Source: Mantis religiosa (lineage: Eukaryota; Arthropoda; Insecta; Mantodea; Mantidae). Taken from it: DNA of 64,000 nucleotides. Below the pieces are notes generated by a model that had not been told where the DNA came from, did no database searches, and saw only the letters and a program-made list of their open reading frames with translations. The position numbers and the translations under genes are program-made. The DNA is taken from contig CM060947.1 of NCBI GenBank assembly GCA_030765055.1, positions 63,404,934 through 63,468,933 of the forward strand, given 5' to 3'. The first letter of the stretch is position 1; each line of letters opens with the position of its first letter. Below are positions 32,531 to 45,346 of this stretch, one piece after another.

Positions 32531-33684
32531 CTCTATGACAGAGTGATTGTGTGATAGGTATGTCAAATCGTCTGTTCTGAGTGCACAGTAGCTTGTGTTT
32601 GAGTATGAAAGTAATTTATAAAAGTCCTGTCACTGAACTGTGGTTAATAATTTAGTTTAAACATTGAATGGATATAGCCTGGGTTAAGATCATTAAAAAG
32701 GTGCATTTTATTAATGTGGTGTACTTTATCCAATCTTAATTTGTTTCATATCTCACAGTTGAAGTTTCTGTATCCTAAATGTCAAGAGAAATATATACCA
32801 TTTGAATAAATATAACAGAGAAAATTGTTTATATTAAAACTGGTAGTTGATATCTAATGTGTTGCGGAATATTGCTCCAGATTATGTTTGACAGTCAGTA
32901 TGTGTGATTAAATTTGCAAGAATGGTTTCCTATTTATCACTGCAATAGCCTGGTTGCTATAAATTTAATATTTTAGTTTTTAATAACTGAAGTAACCTAA
33001 GTTACCTGGTCAAGCACAAATTTACGGCCCAAGTATGACGTTAAATGTAACAGCTATTTCTTTTGCATTTTAGGCTTATTTAAAATTTGCTTATTTGTTA
33101 TCCTACAGAAAAGCTGATACTGCTGTAAAGTGTTAGCAAATGTCACATATTTTCATCTGGTGTTACTTTTTAAGTTCGCTTTACTTAAACATCTATCTGT
33201 TGAAGTTGAATTATAATAGGAAGCTTGCAAATTATTGAATACATAAAAAAAGAAAATTTGTGTAGAAATGTAATGTTTAACAGTTCAATAGCCACAACTC
33301 TCAACAGTGAATAAAGAAGGGATATTCATTTTAAATTTAAATTATATGTATAAACAAAGATAAAAATAATACAAAACGCTGCACCTGCGGAGAAATACCG
33401 GTGATCTGTTTGTGTCTACCTTATTCAAAGTATACAAAGATAACGTTGAGATAAAATGATGTCGTGGTACTCTAGGAAACTTTTGTACAGTTTTTTTCAT
33501 TGGGGAGATTTGGTAAACTTCAGTTGGATAATTAATGCAAGTAGTTCATTTAGATTTGTTACATTGTGTGCTTCCACCGCGCGAGAATGTTCTTATGGAT
33601 ATTTTACCACGGATCTGTTATTAATTTATGACTGTATGACAAGGGTCGGTGGGGGATTTAGCATACTCGCCGAGGTCTACTTCC
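32531..33684 (+). other. Probable remainder of Aly/REF 3' UTR, then unassigned sequence
   Basis: Sequence after the SINE pair continues directly from the pseudogene's stop once the SINEs are removed. AATAAA-type signals occur near 32805 and 33308. Where the retrocopy ends is not visible, and no poly-A tail was identified. Confidence 0.45.
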
Positions 33685-34075
33685 CATAAGCCCCAGCCCC
33701 GTAGGACCGGGAACCCGGGCCTCATCTGTTATTTCCATTAGGACAGCACCTGTTTTATAAGCTGCCCCCCCCCCCCCCGTCTGCCTTACGGCAAACAGGA
33801 CGGATGTGGATACGCCACATACGCGCCAGTCCTTAATGAACCAGCTACCAAATAACCTTGGTAGGGCCGCCAGTGTCTAGCTCACCAGCTACTAGCTCTG
33901 CAGGCTAGTCCCCGGGACTTATAGGACAACCCTCTGCCCCCTCCGGGCGGCCCTGGCGACCTGGCCGGAGGTACCCAGTTGCCCGTGGGTGACGGGAACC
34001 AACTGCCCCCTCGAGACCAACCCAATCCGAACAACTCCCATGCGGGAGGGGCTCGTTATGTTCGGGGGATTTAGC
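33685..34075 (+). repeat. Family A repeat, copy 5
   Basis: Carries GTAGGACCGGGAACCCGGGC, GGGCCGCCAGTGTCTAGCTC, CTCTGCAGGCTAGT and CAACCCAATCCGAACAACTC. A C-run expansion lies at about 33765-33777. The 3' part is truncated or rearranged. Confidence 0.82.
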
Positions 34076-34640
34076 AGCTCGACTTAGGGAACCTTTACAG
34101 GGAGTGCTCTGACGAGCGACCCCTTGCGATTTAGGATTGACGTGATAGGATACTAAAGGCGGCCGGACCTGAAGATGGATCACTACAGAAGGCAGAGTGA
34201 CTGCTAGATTTAAACTCCCGGGTGGCAGCTCTTACAGCAGGTTCTCTTCACCCCGGCGGACTCATACATCCCCTGGGAGGGTAGGGACCCATAGAGCCAT
34301 GGCAATGCTGGGGCAAGGTTTTGCAGAGAGCAAATTGCAGCATGCATCATGCACGCCGGAACACCCATCAACACCAGAACTTGGAAATATTCCACCAGGA
34401 TGAAAACTTATGAGGAATAAGAAGTGAGAAACTTGACGACAGGAAAATGCATCATGACTTTAACTCCTACCAGGGCAAATAAGTGAATAAAGTCTCCTGC
34501 ATCTCTCTACCTTTCTGTCTATTTAATTTTAATGAGGCAAAGCTTTACTTCGTGCATATGTGAATTATTTTGTTCTACATACAAATAAAATAGCGAGAGT
34601 CAAATGTTTAAGAACAGTAAACCGTATGCTGACCTTAACA
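34076..34640. other. Unassigned sequence
   Basis: GC-richer up to about 34400, with no recognised repeat. May include a rearranged family A 3' end. Confidence 0.35.
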
Positions 34641-34644
34641 ACTG

Positions 34645-36045
34645 TTGAACCCAGCTACACGTTGTGTTGCTCGCCCGCAATTGCGTCTTCCTCTAAAGAA
34701 AGGTGGTTGTGGTCTAGTGGATGTTGACAACAAGTGTATGGCGCTGTTGAAAAAGACAGGATTGTCCTCGTTACTTGGCAGGGAGTCTCCGATTGACAAG
34801 AAGTTTTGGTATGACCAGTTACATACCGTGGAGAGACCGACACGGGAATTTAATCGTTTGGTCGCCAAGCTTCCTACTCTTGAAAATTCCGGGGAGCGAC
34901 TGGAGAACTTTCTGACTACCAAGAATCTCTATCGTCACTTGATGGAGCCAGGTATTCAACGACCTAATGTGGAAACAAAATACAGTCATGATTGAAAATA
35001 AGTTTGGGCCAATGCAACCAACTGTAACCTTCCTGTCGATCTGGAGAGAAACTGTTTATGAAGTTGTTAATGAAACGGTTCCAACTGCAGAAAATATGTG
35101 GCGTTACAGGAGAGTGAATTCGAAGATCTGTGGCGTATGTGTGGAAGATGATACACTTGAGCATCGCTTGTACAGCTGTCAGTGGTGCAGCGGCTATTAA
35201 ACAAACACGTGGTTGATCTGTCGTCTCGTCGCTGCTTGGTAGAATGTGGAATACTATGACTCCACGTTCGATTTCGCTATTACGAGCGAAATGCTGCTTC
35301 TCGTTGTTTCATTTTCCTCAGCTGCTCCGCATAGATCTTAAACTCTGGGTATGCGTGGGTTTTGCACAGAAAAACCAGAGTTTTCCTTTAAATGCTGTTT
35401 ATTCACACAACTTTGAATAAAGGTTTGCCGATATGTCGTTACTACGACTGCAGAGTAAATTCACTAACTTATCGCAGTGTAATATACTGTCGGTCAGTGA
35501 CGGCCAACAGCCACTGGACCAACCTCCTTCGACGAGAGTTCCTACGCAAGTGTCCCTCTCTTCCTCTACCAGTTTCAGCGCGAATCTTAGCGTCACCACG
35601 CCAAGTGAGCGCCCTTTCACTTTTCTTAATCGATCAGGTTTTGCAGAGCAGTTTTCCGGGAAACCTGCTCTCGGGGAATGCTAAAGTACCTGGACGCTGA
35701 CTCTTACTACCTGCTTGAACATTTTCATCCCGTACTGACACTTTTAGAACCAAACTAAGCCAACACTAGATGTACCTTTTTAACATGGACTGATTTCCAA
35801 ATTATATTATTTCAATATTCTGTGTATTTACAGTTTCGGTTTCAGTGGGCTGACTTGATTTGGACCTCCATCCGAGACGCACTATATAAACTTCATCCAG
35901 AAGAATGCTTACGTTCGGTACGACGACTGGTACAACTGGAGTTTCGCTTCAAAGACACGAAATTTCATAATTTTGCAGTGCGGTTGGTTGCTGGTATACT
36001 ACATTGGCTGCTGAAAGTACGACGAGGAGACACTGTGTAAGGAAA
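34645..36045 (+). pseudogene. Non-LTR retrotransposon ORF2 C-terminal region, interrupted
   Basis: RPQLRLPLKKGGCGLVDVDN matches the post-RT segment of LINE pols. After an overlap in another frame come FLSIWRETVYEVVNETVPTA and ICGVCVEDDTLEHRLYSCQW, the C-terminal CxxC...H motif. At 35835 the sequence resumes with WADLIWTSIRDALYKLHPEE to about 36045. A roughly 620-bp foreign segment separates the halves. I cannot assign the clade firmly. Confidence 0.6.
35188..35838. mobile_element. Candidate insertion within the LINE tail
   Basis: The LINE coding similarity stops at TCAGTGG (35178-35190 area) and resumes after a second TCAGTGG near 35844, which suggests a duplicated target of about 7 bp. The segment has an AATAAAG at about 35415 and no coding match. 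It could be a solo LTR or another non-coding insertion. Confidence 0.35.
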
Positions 36046-36649
36046 GTACTTACGTATATTTTTAAAGGAGCAGAGATGTACCTATATACGGAAGAAAACC
36101 TTGCGTTCTCTGGAGTCATGCATTTATCACTTGGAACAAATTCAGATCTAATAACCATTTAAGCAAATAGAACCCTTCATATTGTCTCACAGTATAAGCC
36201 AATAAAACAAGAAATTTTCTAAACGACTTATCCTGTACCCCTTACCGTCTTTAAAAATAAAAAGGTTATAAAAAGTAAAAAAATAAAGAATATATATAAA
36301 ATAAAAAGCTTAGGATACACTTGCTCAATAGTATTTCTTTCCTTAGAGACATTTAAAATGATTACTTAACACACTTATACAAAGAGTTAAGTAACAAAAA
36401 TAAATAAATAAAAGACGTGCGAAAAAAGAGATACCAACGCCCGGCGTACAGAGAAAAGAAGATTTCCATACTATTTTAATATAGTTTAAACGTCATTAAC
36501 AATTATATACCACAAAAATGTATCTGAAATGAATTGAATGTTTCAAAGTGATGTATGTGTGTATTTGTCTATATGTAACGTCTCCCAGTTATACAACATA
36601 CAGCATTCCTTCCAAATGAGGACTTCACAGAGATCTACATGGTGTCGAT
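36046..36649. other. Unassigned sequence with an A-rich stretch
   Basis: 36245-36310 is A-rich with AATAAA-like units. Nothing else is recognised. Confidence 0.4.
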
Positions 36650-37080
36650 GTGACAACCTGGGAGACTAATCTTGCCTCTGTTGCTTTATTCTTAGGGTAA
36701 TAACCACCCCCCCTATTTACTCGAGGACGGAAGCAGATACGTCACTTATATGTGTCAACTCTGAAAGGGGAGAGCGTCCCCGAACACCTCGGTAGGGAGA
36801 ACAACAACGTAACACGCCGTTTTCCAGCTCTCCAGGCTGGTACAGGGCACTGAGGTGTCTCACAAACCTGCCTGAGCTTCACCCGATCTTTTATGAGTTT
36901 AGGGATGACTATCCCGCCAGGTCTAACCCAAATCGACTTGAACCACCCTTACCGAAGGGCTCAAATGTTAGTTCCGTCGAGCTTCTAGAAACGTCAGAGT
37001 CACCTTGGGTTGTGTAAGTCTGTAACCTTCGCACTACACCATGGCAGCTGCAGGGGGTACCTCTCTCTGTGGGGGGGTTG
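36650..37080 (+). repeat. Family A repeat, copy 6, strongly diverged
   Basis: Recognisable by order: ACTCGAGGACGGAAGCAGAT, CTCTCCAGGCTGGTAC, TCTAACCCAAATCGACTTGA, AAACGTCAGAG and CACTACACCATGGCAGCTGC. Confidence 0.7.
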
Positions 37081-37265
37081 GCCTTCAAGGGTTATACGCA
37101 GAAATTCAAGACATATCTGCATACTACTCGTATTTTCCAAGTTACTATTTTCATGATGTTTCAACAAACGTTGTTGTGGCAAGTTTTAAGAAAACAAAGT
37201 CTTTAAAAGGTTTTATATAAAGGGAAATTTAAGGTAGGAGGATTTTCTAAAAACATCTTAGCACA

Positions 37266-37370
<105 letters not shown>

Positions 37371-39394
37371 TGATTGTTTTTTAAAATTGTATGTTTTTGT
37401 ATTTAGGGAGACTCAAAGCATGCCTTTAGTACAAATCTCAATATCAATTTTTGTTTGAAATGCAATGGCTTCTCTACCTTAAGGACAGAGGGACGTGTGG
37501 AAAGCACAATGCTTGCGGTTAACTACACACTTTTGAAAAATCAAAATTCATGGGTTTGCTTTATCACAGGGCAATGAAATTCATACTATCTAACAAGCAA
37601 CTATTTCTTAATATGTTGATAAAGCAAAACGTGTAATATAAATTTATAACTTTTCTCAGATGCTTTCTAAGATGACGTCAACAAACGAAATTTTCTAAAC
37701 ACATGTTATTATTTAGTTACACATAACCGCCATAATTGTTTTCACAAAGAATCCAATTTTTAGGAGAAATAAAGTACTCAGTGATGCATAAAATGACCGT
37801 ATTAGAATTTTTATATAGTGAAGTATATAGACAAAAAAATTTGAATTTGATACCATTATTCTTTCCATTAAAATGCACAGATTTTAAATTTTTAAAAATT
37901 CAAAATGTTTTACCTGAAAATATCCTTACGGTCATTTTATTAAACATAATGGTTTGTGACACTAAAACATGTTTCAGACCTCTAACATAAGTGTTTTCTG
38001 AGAAATGTATACCCATACATGTAAAATTGCAACTTGTGGGAAAATGCAAAAAACTAAAACAACAGGTTTTTCAGCTAACTCACCAAAAGTTACAACATGC
38101 CTGCACCATAATCCTGTACTTTTCTGCACCTGTTTGGATAACAATGATGGCTCTACAATTACAAAACTCTTCTGAGCGCCACTGTTATCTACGCCAAAGC
38201 TGTTGTCATCTGGTTGAATGTGAAGCTGAAAGTTTACTGCAACTGCGAACGTTAGAAACACTTTCTATGTCACTTTTTTGTTTTTGTTTTTGTGTTTTTA
38301 CGACAAAACACTGCCTTTCCCCAACCAAAACTATTTAAACTACCATATTTATAGCATAACTTCAAATCACCTTGAATAAATAACACTAAAGTTTATAATT
38401 TGAACTGTAAACAAAATTGCAACTATAATCCACATGTATTTGAAATGTAAACAATTCGCCATATTGTGAGAGCCTTATGCAAATACACATGCAGCTATAT
38501 CTGCAGCAGAGATACCAACAACAAGCATAAAATTTACCGCATTTCTGCTGCCACAAATCACAAAATTATAACAATTTTAGTTTCAATGGTTATGTATGTA
38601 TTCAAAAGCGGGCGTGGACATGGTGACTCCATATTTAAATCACCATTTAAAGGGCTTAAATATTAAGAATACCTATTATGCAATATATCATTGGATTCGT
38701 AAAATATTGAAGATTTTATAAGACATAAAACGAAAATTTGTTTTTTTGAGGCATTCACACGTCCCATTGTGAAGTTAGTAACTCACTAAAGTCGCCTTGT
38801 TGAGATTATCGCAATCTCCTAGAACACATGACTTTGCTCATGAAGTTAGTTCCAACTTCAAGATAAATAGAAAGCACTTATAGTGCAGTCTAAGACGCAA
38901 TCCCTACTCTGTGTTCCTCATGCCAAAACCAGCACTAACATGTACTGCCGCACTATGCCCTGAGTATGACAAGTGGCCCATTGCGGTGCATTGCTACTCA
39001 GGAGGGCGATTGACCCCACTGTCTTATGACTATCAAGGCAATGTAAGCTTTGACATGTACACAAAGCTCTGCAGTCCAGCATGGAACGCTCCTTCATTAT
39101 ATCCATATAACGATTGGTAATGGTATGAAGAAGAAAGAAGACGTACTTGGGGTTTTTCATTTTAAAACTTATTTACAAAAGATGAAGCTGAATATGACAA
39201 AATAGACCAAAAATGGATTGTAAAACTTCTTATGGAAATAAAATCTCACTCGATAAAAGAATCGGGTTCAAATAGTGATTCAACGCTGTATAATTTCTTT
39301 CTTTTATGACACAGTGCAACCTAATGTTACGAAGGAAAGCTATTGTGATGAAATTGAGCGAGGTGTTGTGAGGCATGAACCTTTCGAAGAGTTT
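37371..39394. other. Unassigned sequence
   Basis: Small frames such as 38911-39120 (MFLMPKPALTCTAALCPEYD...) have no family I recognise. No confident repeat. Confidence 0.35.
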
Positions 39395-39755
39395 CATCGG
39401 TCGCTTGGCGAATGTTGGGAAGGTTACTCACATCCCCCGAGTTTTCTGTCGCTCCATTTCACTTCACTTTCATCTACTTCTTTATTTCAGGTTTTGTCGG
39501 CGACAGTTTCGGAGTTGTATGACAAGCAGAAAATATTTTCTCTCTAACTCTGTGTCCTCCAGAACGGGGATATGTAAACCTGCAGAGAGAGGGGAGACCA
39601 GGTTGTAGGTTGCCACCGGGGAGTTTACTTATTGAACTATAGGACCATGCCCTCTGTCCTCTGGTGTCTCCTATGTCCAGCTAATCTGTCTCCTAGAGAT
39701 CGAAGTATCACCTGCATGCCTTATCATTCCTCATAATGTGATGGAATCTATCTTT
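39395..39755 (+). repeat. Family E repeat, truncated and diverged copy
   Basis: TTGGCGAATGTTGGGAAGGT, ACATCCCCCGAGTTTTCTGT, GCTCCATTTCACTTCA and TTTATTTCAGG...GTCGGC match the body of 31908-32518. The tRNA-like head is absent. Confidence 0.7.
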
Positions 39756-39789
39756 TGAATTTTGGACTTCAACAAAAAATAACAAATGA

Positions 39790-40170
39790 ATGAAACAGCG
39801 GAAATAAAGCTTTTAAGAAATGTAGCAGGTTATAATCCTCTAGATAAGCAAAGAAGTGAGGACGTTCGAAAAAAATTGAATATTTTTGAGCTAACAGATA
39901 GAATAAAACAATATAGAAATAACTAAAAGGACCATGTCGACAGAATGAATGATAGGCGCATTTTCCAAAGTTAAGTTTTAGATTACACACCATTAGCTAT
40001 AACAAATATTGGTAAACAAAGAAAAGGATGGATACAAAACTTTTAATTTAAAATTTATGAGACCGAAACGAGCCTTGATTGCTGAAACCGTGAAAAGTTC
40101 ATGACGTTGATCTATCTTTTGAAAATTCTTCATTATAATCTGAAAAACAAAAATGAATGATAGGTGTAGA
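39790..40170 (+). pseudogene. LINE pol C-terminal tail
   Basis: MNETAEIKLLRNVAGYNPLD, KQRSEDVRKKLNIFELTDRI, KQYRNN then DHVDRMNDRRI match the tail common in insect LINE pols (RR.AGYTLLD..RNE.I...L, W..HV.RM...R.P). A stop follows KQYRNN. Only the tail is present. Confidence 0.75.
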
Positions 40171-42034
40171 GCTTTAGAATATAAGTGAGAACTGAATTAG
40201 GATTATGAATAGCATGGAGGCAGGATTATGCTTTAATTTTTGCGTTCTCTACAGCCTGCCATCACCTACTGTACGTATTCCATCTGAAATTCGATGTAGA
40301 TATTTCGCCGTAATACCACTCCATAAAAAAAAATAAGTCATTAATGACAATCAGGAACTATGTGCACTAATTTACTTTAAAAACGAAAGTTCAATCTTTG
40401 TGAAATATCTTAACTGGAAAGTCACGCGTTTTAAGGATGCAAGGTATATTCTAAGGATGATATACATAATAAAATATACATCCAGATTTGCTCTAAATAG
40501 TCTAGGAATCCTCTTTATTTAAATGGTTCTTCAAGTGCTGTTTCCCCTCCATTTCTGTCTCACACAGAAAAAGAGAGAGGAGAAAGAGTAAAAGAGAATT
40601 GTTTTCGATGAGATATATTTGGAAAAACTTAAAAAAAGTACGTGGTTGCTGATTAATTATTACACAGAAATTTGATATTGCTGTTTTGGATTTTTTTATA
40701 TAAGCAGCACAATTTCATGAAAGCTAGCTGCCCGTTTGTTTTTGTGGGACAGCTTTTAGAGTATATAACATAAGTCTATCAACCCTATTATGCAAGTAGC
40801 TAATAGGCTCTTGTATAATGTAATACCTACAGCAAAGTATCAGTTGAAAACATTTTGGCAATGTTTTTATGATGATTAGCAGACTACACAAACTATTTTT
40901 TTCGGGAAACTTTGTATTACTTCTGTGAAAGTACATTAATCTGGGTAGAGAACGACCTAGTTTCAAATAGCTTAAAATGATTACTGAAGAAGCATTGTCT
41001 GCTGAAAAGTCAACTACGACTTTAGTGAAAATGGATCGTCACACTGTTTCGGTCTGGTCTTCAACAGTAAACTTTTACTGTACTTTTAATCACATCTCTT
41101 CTTCCGGAGTTCGCTTTTCACTTCTTTGGTAAAAGTTTACAGTATCAGCGTTCGCAATTAGATTAGTTAACTCTCGGTAGGTACATTATCTTCTCCTTTT
41201 ATCATTTGTTTCTTCCCATCCTGTCTAGCAATGCGTTTTGGAAAACATTCCTTTCCTCTCTTGACTATCTGAAGAGGACAAAGGGCTTGGTCAGTGTTCA
41301 ATTTTCACCTTCACACCTAAAAGTATTTTCGGAAGCTTTTCATTGATGCATTGACAATAGCTTTTGCTCTATGGCCATTTTTGAAATAACCGTTTAAGCA
41401 TGGCTGTATTACTCTTTCCATGAATTTCACACAAAGCTTGCAACCTCTTCAGAGTTACTACTGCACTTGACGTGCATAGTAATACTACGTCATAGAATTT
41501 TTAACCAATAGGGTGCTACGAAATATATTTCAAGCAGGCATGGCTACTTACTCCATATTATTACCATCTCCCTAGCATTTGTCTGTTTTTATCATCTTAC
41601 TTAGCATCAGTTAATTTGTTTGAAACGTCTCTTAATTTCTGCATTAATACTGAAAGTAGGCTTAAAAAGCATACTACCACGAGAAACAAAAACAATATAT
41701 AGAAGTAGTTTAGTAAATTTAACTTAATAGGTTATTAATTTATAGCCAATTAATTATTAATATAATTAATTTATAATTAATTAAATTAATATTATGTATT
41801 AATTTATTGTAATATTTATATTCCTTCCTTTAATAGGAGATAGTCAATTAAATCGCACTTAAGTTTAAATTTGCTTTAGGCAAACGTAAAGTACAGTGAG
41901 ATTGATGTAGAAAAAGGAAGCAGGAGCTATTTTCTAAAGCAGAGCAAAATGACTAGCAGCAAATTGTAAATATATCAGGAAAGTAAAGGGCCTGGTAATG
42001 CCAATATATGATGTATGATTACTGTATAACTACT
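40171..42034. other. Unassigned AT-rich sequence
   Basis: 41725-41825 is a low-complexity TTAATT-rich tract. No gene or recognised element. Confidence 0.45.
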
Positions 42035-42038
42035 GTAT

Positions 42039-42524
42039 TGTGACTTTGTGGGTTCGTGAAATGAAAATTCCAATTGCACCGCTAAAAGCGTTCTTTATTT
42101 CCACCGACTTACAGTTGAACACTTGCCAATTACACAGAATTACGTAATGCACACAATTACGATTCACCAATTCGTCCGTTACAGTTCCACTTGCACTCGC
42201 AGCTACGTACAATCCTCCGACGCACATACGCAGTCCGTCCCCTCTCTGGGCGCTCCTCACAGCTTCCTGCCAAAAACTGACTGAACTCACTCATTGCAGC
42301 CCTTTTTATAGGAATATCATTGTTTTCTAGAAGTCTCTCGTTTCAGTGAATCACCGCGAAGGTTCCAGACGGCAAGGGAAGGGGGAAGAGGCGGCCAGCG
42401 ACAAGTGACACTTTCCTAATCATCCCCTCAGTTAGTGACTGAGATTAATGGGTGGGTGTGGCCCGGATGCCTCTGGTCCCTTACTCAACTGTCGTTGGTC
42501 GGGCTTTTCGATAATTGGGTGACA
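42039..42524 (-). mobile_element. Solo LTR of the 8.6-kb element family
   Basis: 486 bp. Reverse complement runs TGTCACCCAATTATCG to GAACCCACAAAGTCACA. Strong similarity to the 3' half of the LTR at 8601, including AATTACACAGAATTAC. Target duplication GTAT at 42035-42038 and 42525-42528. Formed by recombination between two LTRs. Confidence 0.88.
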
Positions 42525-42528
42525 GTAT

Positions 42529-44020
42529 GATACGAGTAGGAATATTGGTTAAAAGTTAGTTTTAAGGTTTATAAAATGCATCTTACACTTCTAAACCATT
42601 TGTGCAATATATTTTAGATTTTTAAACAAACAAAATATGTTGGCCTTTATTTCTTGCTTAATTCACACATATAGTTATTGATTTAAAGGAAGTGGCATGC
42701 AAAATTTAGGATATATTCAAATTTTGAATTTTTTTTTAATAAAGTATATACCTCATATAGAAAAAATAGTAGTAACTATTTCTAAATATCCACTAATAAG
42801 TATTATACGTAATGTATGCATTTGTATTCACAAAGGTGTTTTTATTTATTACTTTTTGTATATAGAAAACTAGACTTATAAAAGATTATGTTTACTAACA
42901 CACAACTACCGCATTTTCAAAAACCTGAAATTTCACTCAGAATGGAAATTAATTAAAGTTGACATCTTGCGTAAGAATCTCACATACTTCCACTGTAAAA
43001 ATCTTGTACTGCTACTGTTAATACTAACAATAACAACCATAGAAGAACATTATACAATGAAGGGGGTTATTTCGCACACTATTATGTACCTACATAGATA
43101 TATTTTAACTGCCACCTCCTATGAGAAGGCGATGAAGTGTTGAAATCACAGAACATCACAGGGAACGTAGTAGAGATGCCATAAAGACGCGCTGAATTCC
43201 TACCGATTCAGAGCTCGAAGATCTATCCCATTGCTAGGACTGCCTAAGGTGGGCAGCCTACTTTACGCAAGAATCCGCGCCATGTGTCCGGACTCTACAA
43301 TATGCCACAGAACCTAGAATTAAACCTGAAATCGTAAGAAAAGCAATGAAAAGGAAATGAAAAATAAATATTTTGCCTGTTAGCGATTGCTGGGATCATA
43401 TCAGCGCCTCCGGTGTGCTGAAATTTTGTTCCACAAGTAAATCTACTGTCATGTAGCTGTCGCTTTTAAGAAAACTTGAAAACCATTGGTCTGGACCATG
43501 GTTGAACCCACGGCCTTGGTATTGTAAGCCACCCACTGACCAACTGTATCATAACGAGAAATTAAGAATTGGAACTGGTGAACGGTGTAAAAAACAAAAC
43601 AAACAAAACACTCCGAGATTTATTTAACGACCCGGAAAAACCAAGAAAAGCTCAAGGTCAACGGGTATGGAATCCGCAGCTTCCGAAAGCGAGTCTACAT
43701 TGTCTACCCTAGTGGCTGGGATAAACGGTGATTTAGTTGTGTTTATCTGTTTCATCCTCAGCTACAGGTAACTTTAAATTGTCCTACAGTGACTTTCGCT
43801 TCTGAGTACCCACTTTTAAGTATTCCAAAGGTCCAAGCTTCCGAGTCTAGGTATAAGCAGCAGGTACCATCGTCATTCTCTTGTCATCGTACCTTAGGGT
43901 TTACGGACACCACCTTAGATACTTCTAGCTATTAAATGACTGCAGTCACTGATGGGTGGAACCAAGGTCTTCCGAAGGTCATTGACCATAGAAACAAAAA
44001 CAAAGGTTAATGTTGTTATG
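42529..44020. other. Unassigned sequence with a weak tRNA-like stretch
   Basis: 43494-43555 (ATGGTTGAACCCACGGCC...) is tRNA-like on the minus strand, possibly a SINE scrap. Nothing else is recognised. Confidence 0.35.
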
Positions 44021-44300
44021 GAAAGGTAGAGCCAGACTGGAAAATTCAATGCCATAGACAGCATTTGAATCACGGAACTTCCGGGCTCCGTCCGGCTGCT
44101 CCTGATTGAGCTAAAATGGCAAACGTGCCAGCATGACATTAAATTCTCCATCTGAGAGTTCTGGTGTTTTTTCCGGTAATCCACCTCATAAACACATGAG
44201 ACAACTACCACAATGGCGACTTACTGTACTATATGTACATACTTTAAGGCCAGTGCTTTATAGCTTAGACCACGATTAGGGGAATTAATCGAAATTAATT
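44021..44300 (-). repeat. tRNA-like repeat, family B
   Basis: TAGAGCCAGACTGGAAAATT, a decayed B box (GCATTTGAATCACGG), TGATTGAGCTAAAATGGCAA, then a spacer with CATAAACACATGAGACAACT. It matches copies at 54381-55376 and 60355-62071. Confidence 0.78.
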
Positions 44301-44429
44301 GTTTTTTTCACACTAGCCATGTGTAGACCGGAAGACCCGTGGTTCAAATACCGGCTATTGTATTGAACTTTTTAGCCTGAATCTACCTTTCCATTCTTTG
44401 GAATACACAGGCTAGTGTGAAAAAACAAT
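44298..44429 (+). repeat. Short family B unit bounded by inverted ends
   Basis: Inverted ends ATTGTTTTTTTCACACTAGC and, at the right, GCTAGTGTGAAAAAACAAT enclose a plus-strand half tRNA-like segment with the B box GTGGTTCAAATACC. It behaves like a small MITE built from the SINE-like unit. Confidence 0.6.
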
Positions 44430-44487
44430 AATGTTCTTATGTTCTATACAGTTTATTTCCCCATTTCCTTCATACTGAACCATAAAA

Positions 44488-44530
44488 ATGTTTATATGAA
44501 ATGTTTATATGGAAATGTTTATATGGAAAT

Positions 44531-44577
<47 letters not shown>
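44488..44577. repeat. 13-bp tandem repeat and (AT)n microsatellite
   Basis: Units of AAATGTTTATATG (44488-44533) run into about 44 bp of (AT)n. Confidence 0.95.
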
Positions 44578-44579
<2 letters not shown>

Positions 44580-44828
44580 TATATTATTGCTTTATTGTAG
44601 CTATTTGTCAGAAAGCAAGAGGCAGTGATAATAATTAAAATATTAAAATTAACTGATTATACCCTTTTGTTTCAAATGGTATGCATATTTACTGACTTTT
44701 TCCTGTGGTGCCCATTTGTCTGCATATTATGCTTTCTCAGTTGTCTTAATAAAATTTGTACATTTAATCAGAATGAATTGTACTTCAGAGTCTTGCTTTC
44801 TTTGCTATGTAACTTAAGCAGATACTTT

Positions 44829-45181
44829 TGTGACTTTGTGGGTTCGCAGAATTAAAAGTCTTGTTTGCAGGAAATTTAAAATTCCTTTTAGTTCAGCAAA
44901 AGGGCGCTTTGTATAACCCTGGCAGCAGCAAAATTACTTAACATACACAAATGCAATATTCAAGGCTGTCTCTTTATTCCCGCCACACATAAACCAATAA
45001 AGGAATTCACTGCGGTACAGTTCAAACAGCTGCACACACAGTTAACAACTCACTAGCAACTGACTAGCAACTAACACTTTGCCGGCTTTTATACCTCCAT
45101 TCATTGTTATAGAATGTAATACATAGTTCGATAACGATCGCGACGCAGCGAGAGAGAGGAAACTATCTTTGTCTCTTTCTC

Positions 45182-45251
<70 letters not shown>

Positions 45252-45333
45252 CAATTGTTTAGCGATGCGCGCCACTAATCTGTCTCTGCCCACGCATTGC
45301 TCCGGCTTTCGGCATAACAACGCCTCGGCGACA
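44829..45333 (-). mobile_element. Solo LTR, related subfamily
   Basis: Starts TGTGACTTTGTGGGTTCGCA and ends near GGCGACA. It resembles the LTR at 1861 (GAATTAAAAG after the end motif). Possible target duplication CTTT/CTAT has one mismatch. It contains the CT microsatellite. Confidence 0.6.
45185..45249. repeat. (CT)n microsatellite inside the solo LTR
   Basis: About 65 bp of CT repeat. The resulting Arg-Glu or Ser-Leu open frames are artefacts of the repeat. Confidence 0.96.
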
Positions 45334-45346
45334 CTATTGTATTACA

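Noticed and set aside
37481..38775. Possible element with ends GGGACGTGTG inverted at 37490 and 38757
   Set aside because: Only about 10 bp match and no duplication or coding trace is visible; chance is likely.
38911..39120. 70-codon frame starting MFLMPKPALTCTAALCPEYD
   Set aside because: No recognised domain, no partner exons seen, and short enough to arise by chance.
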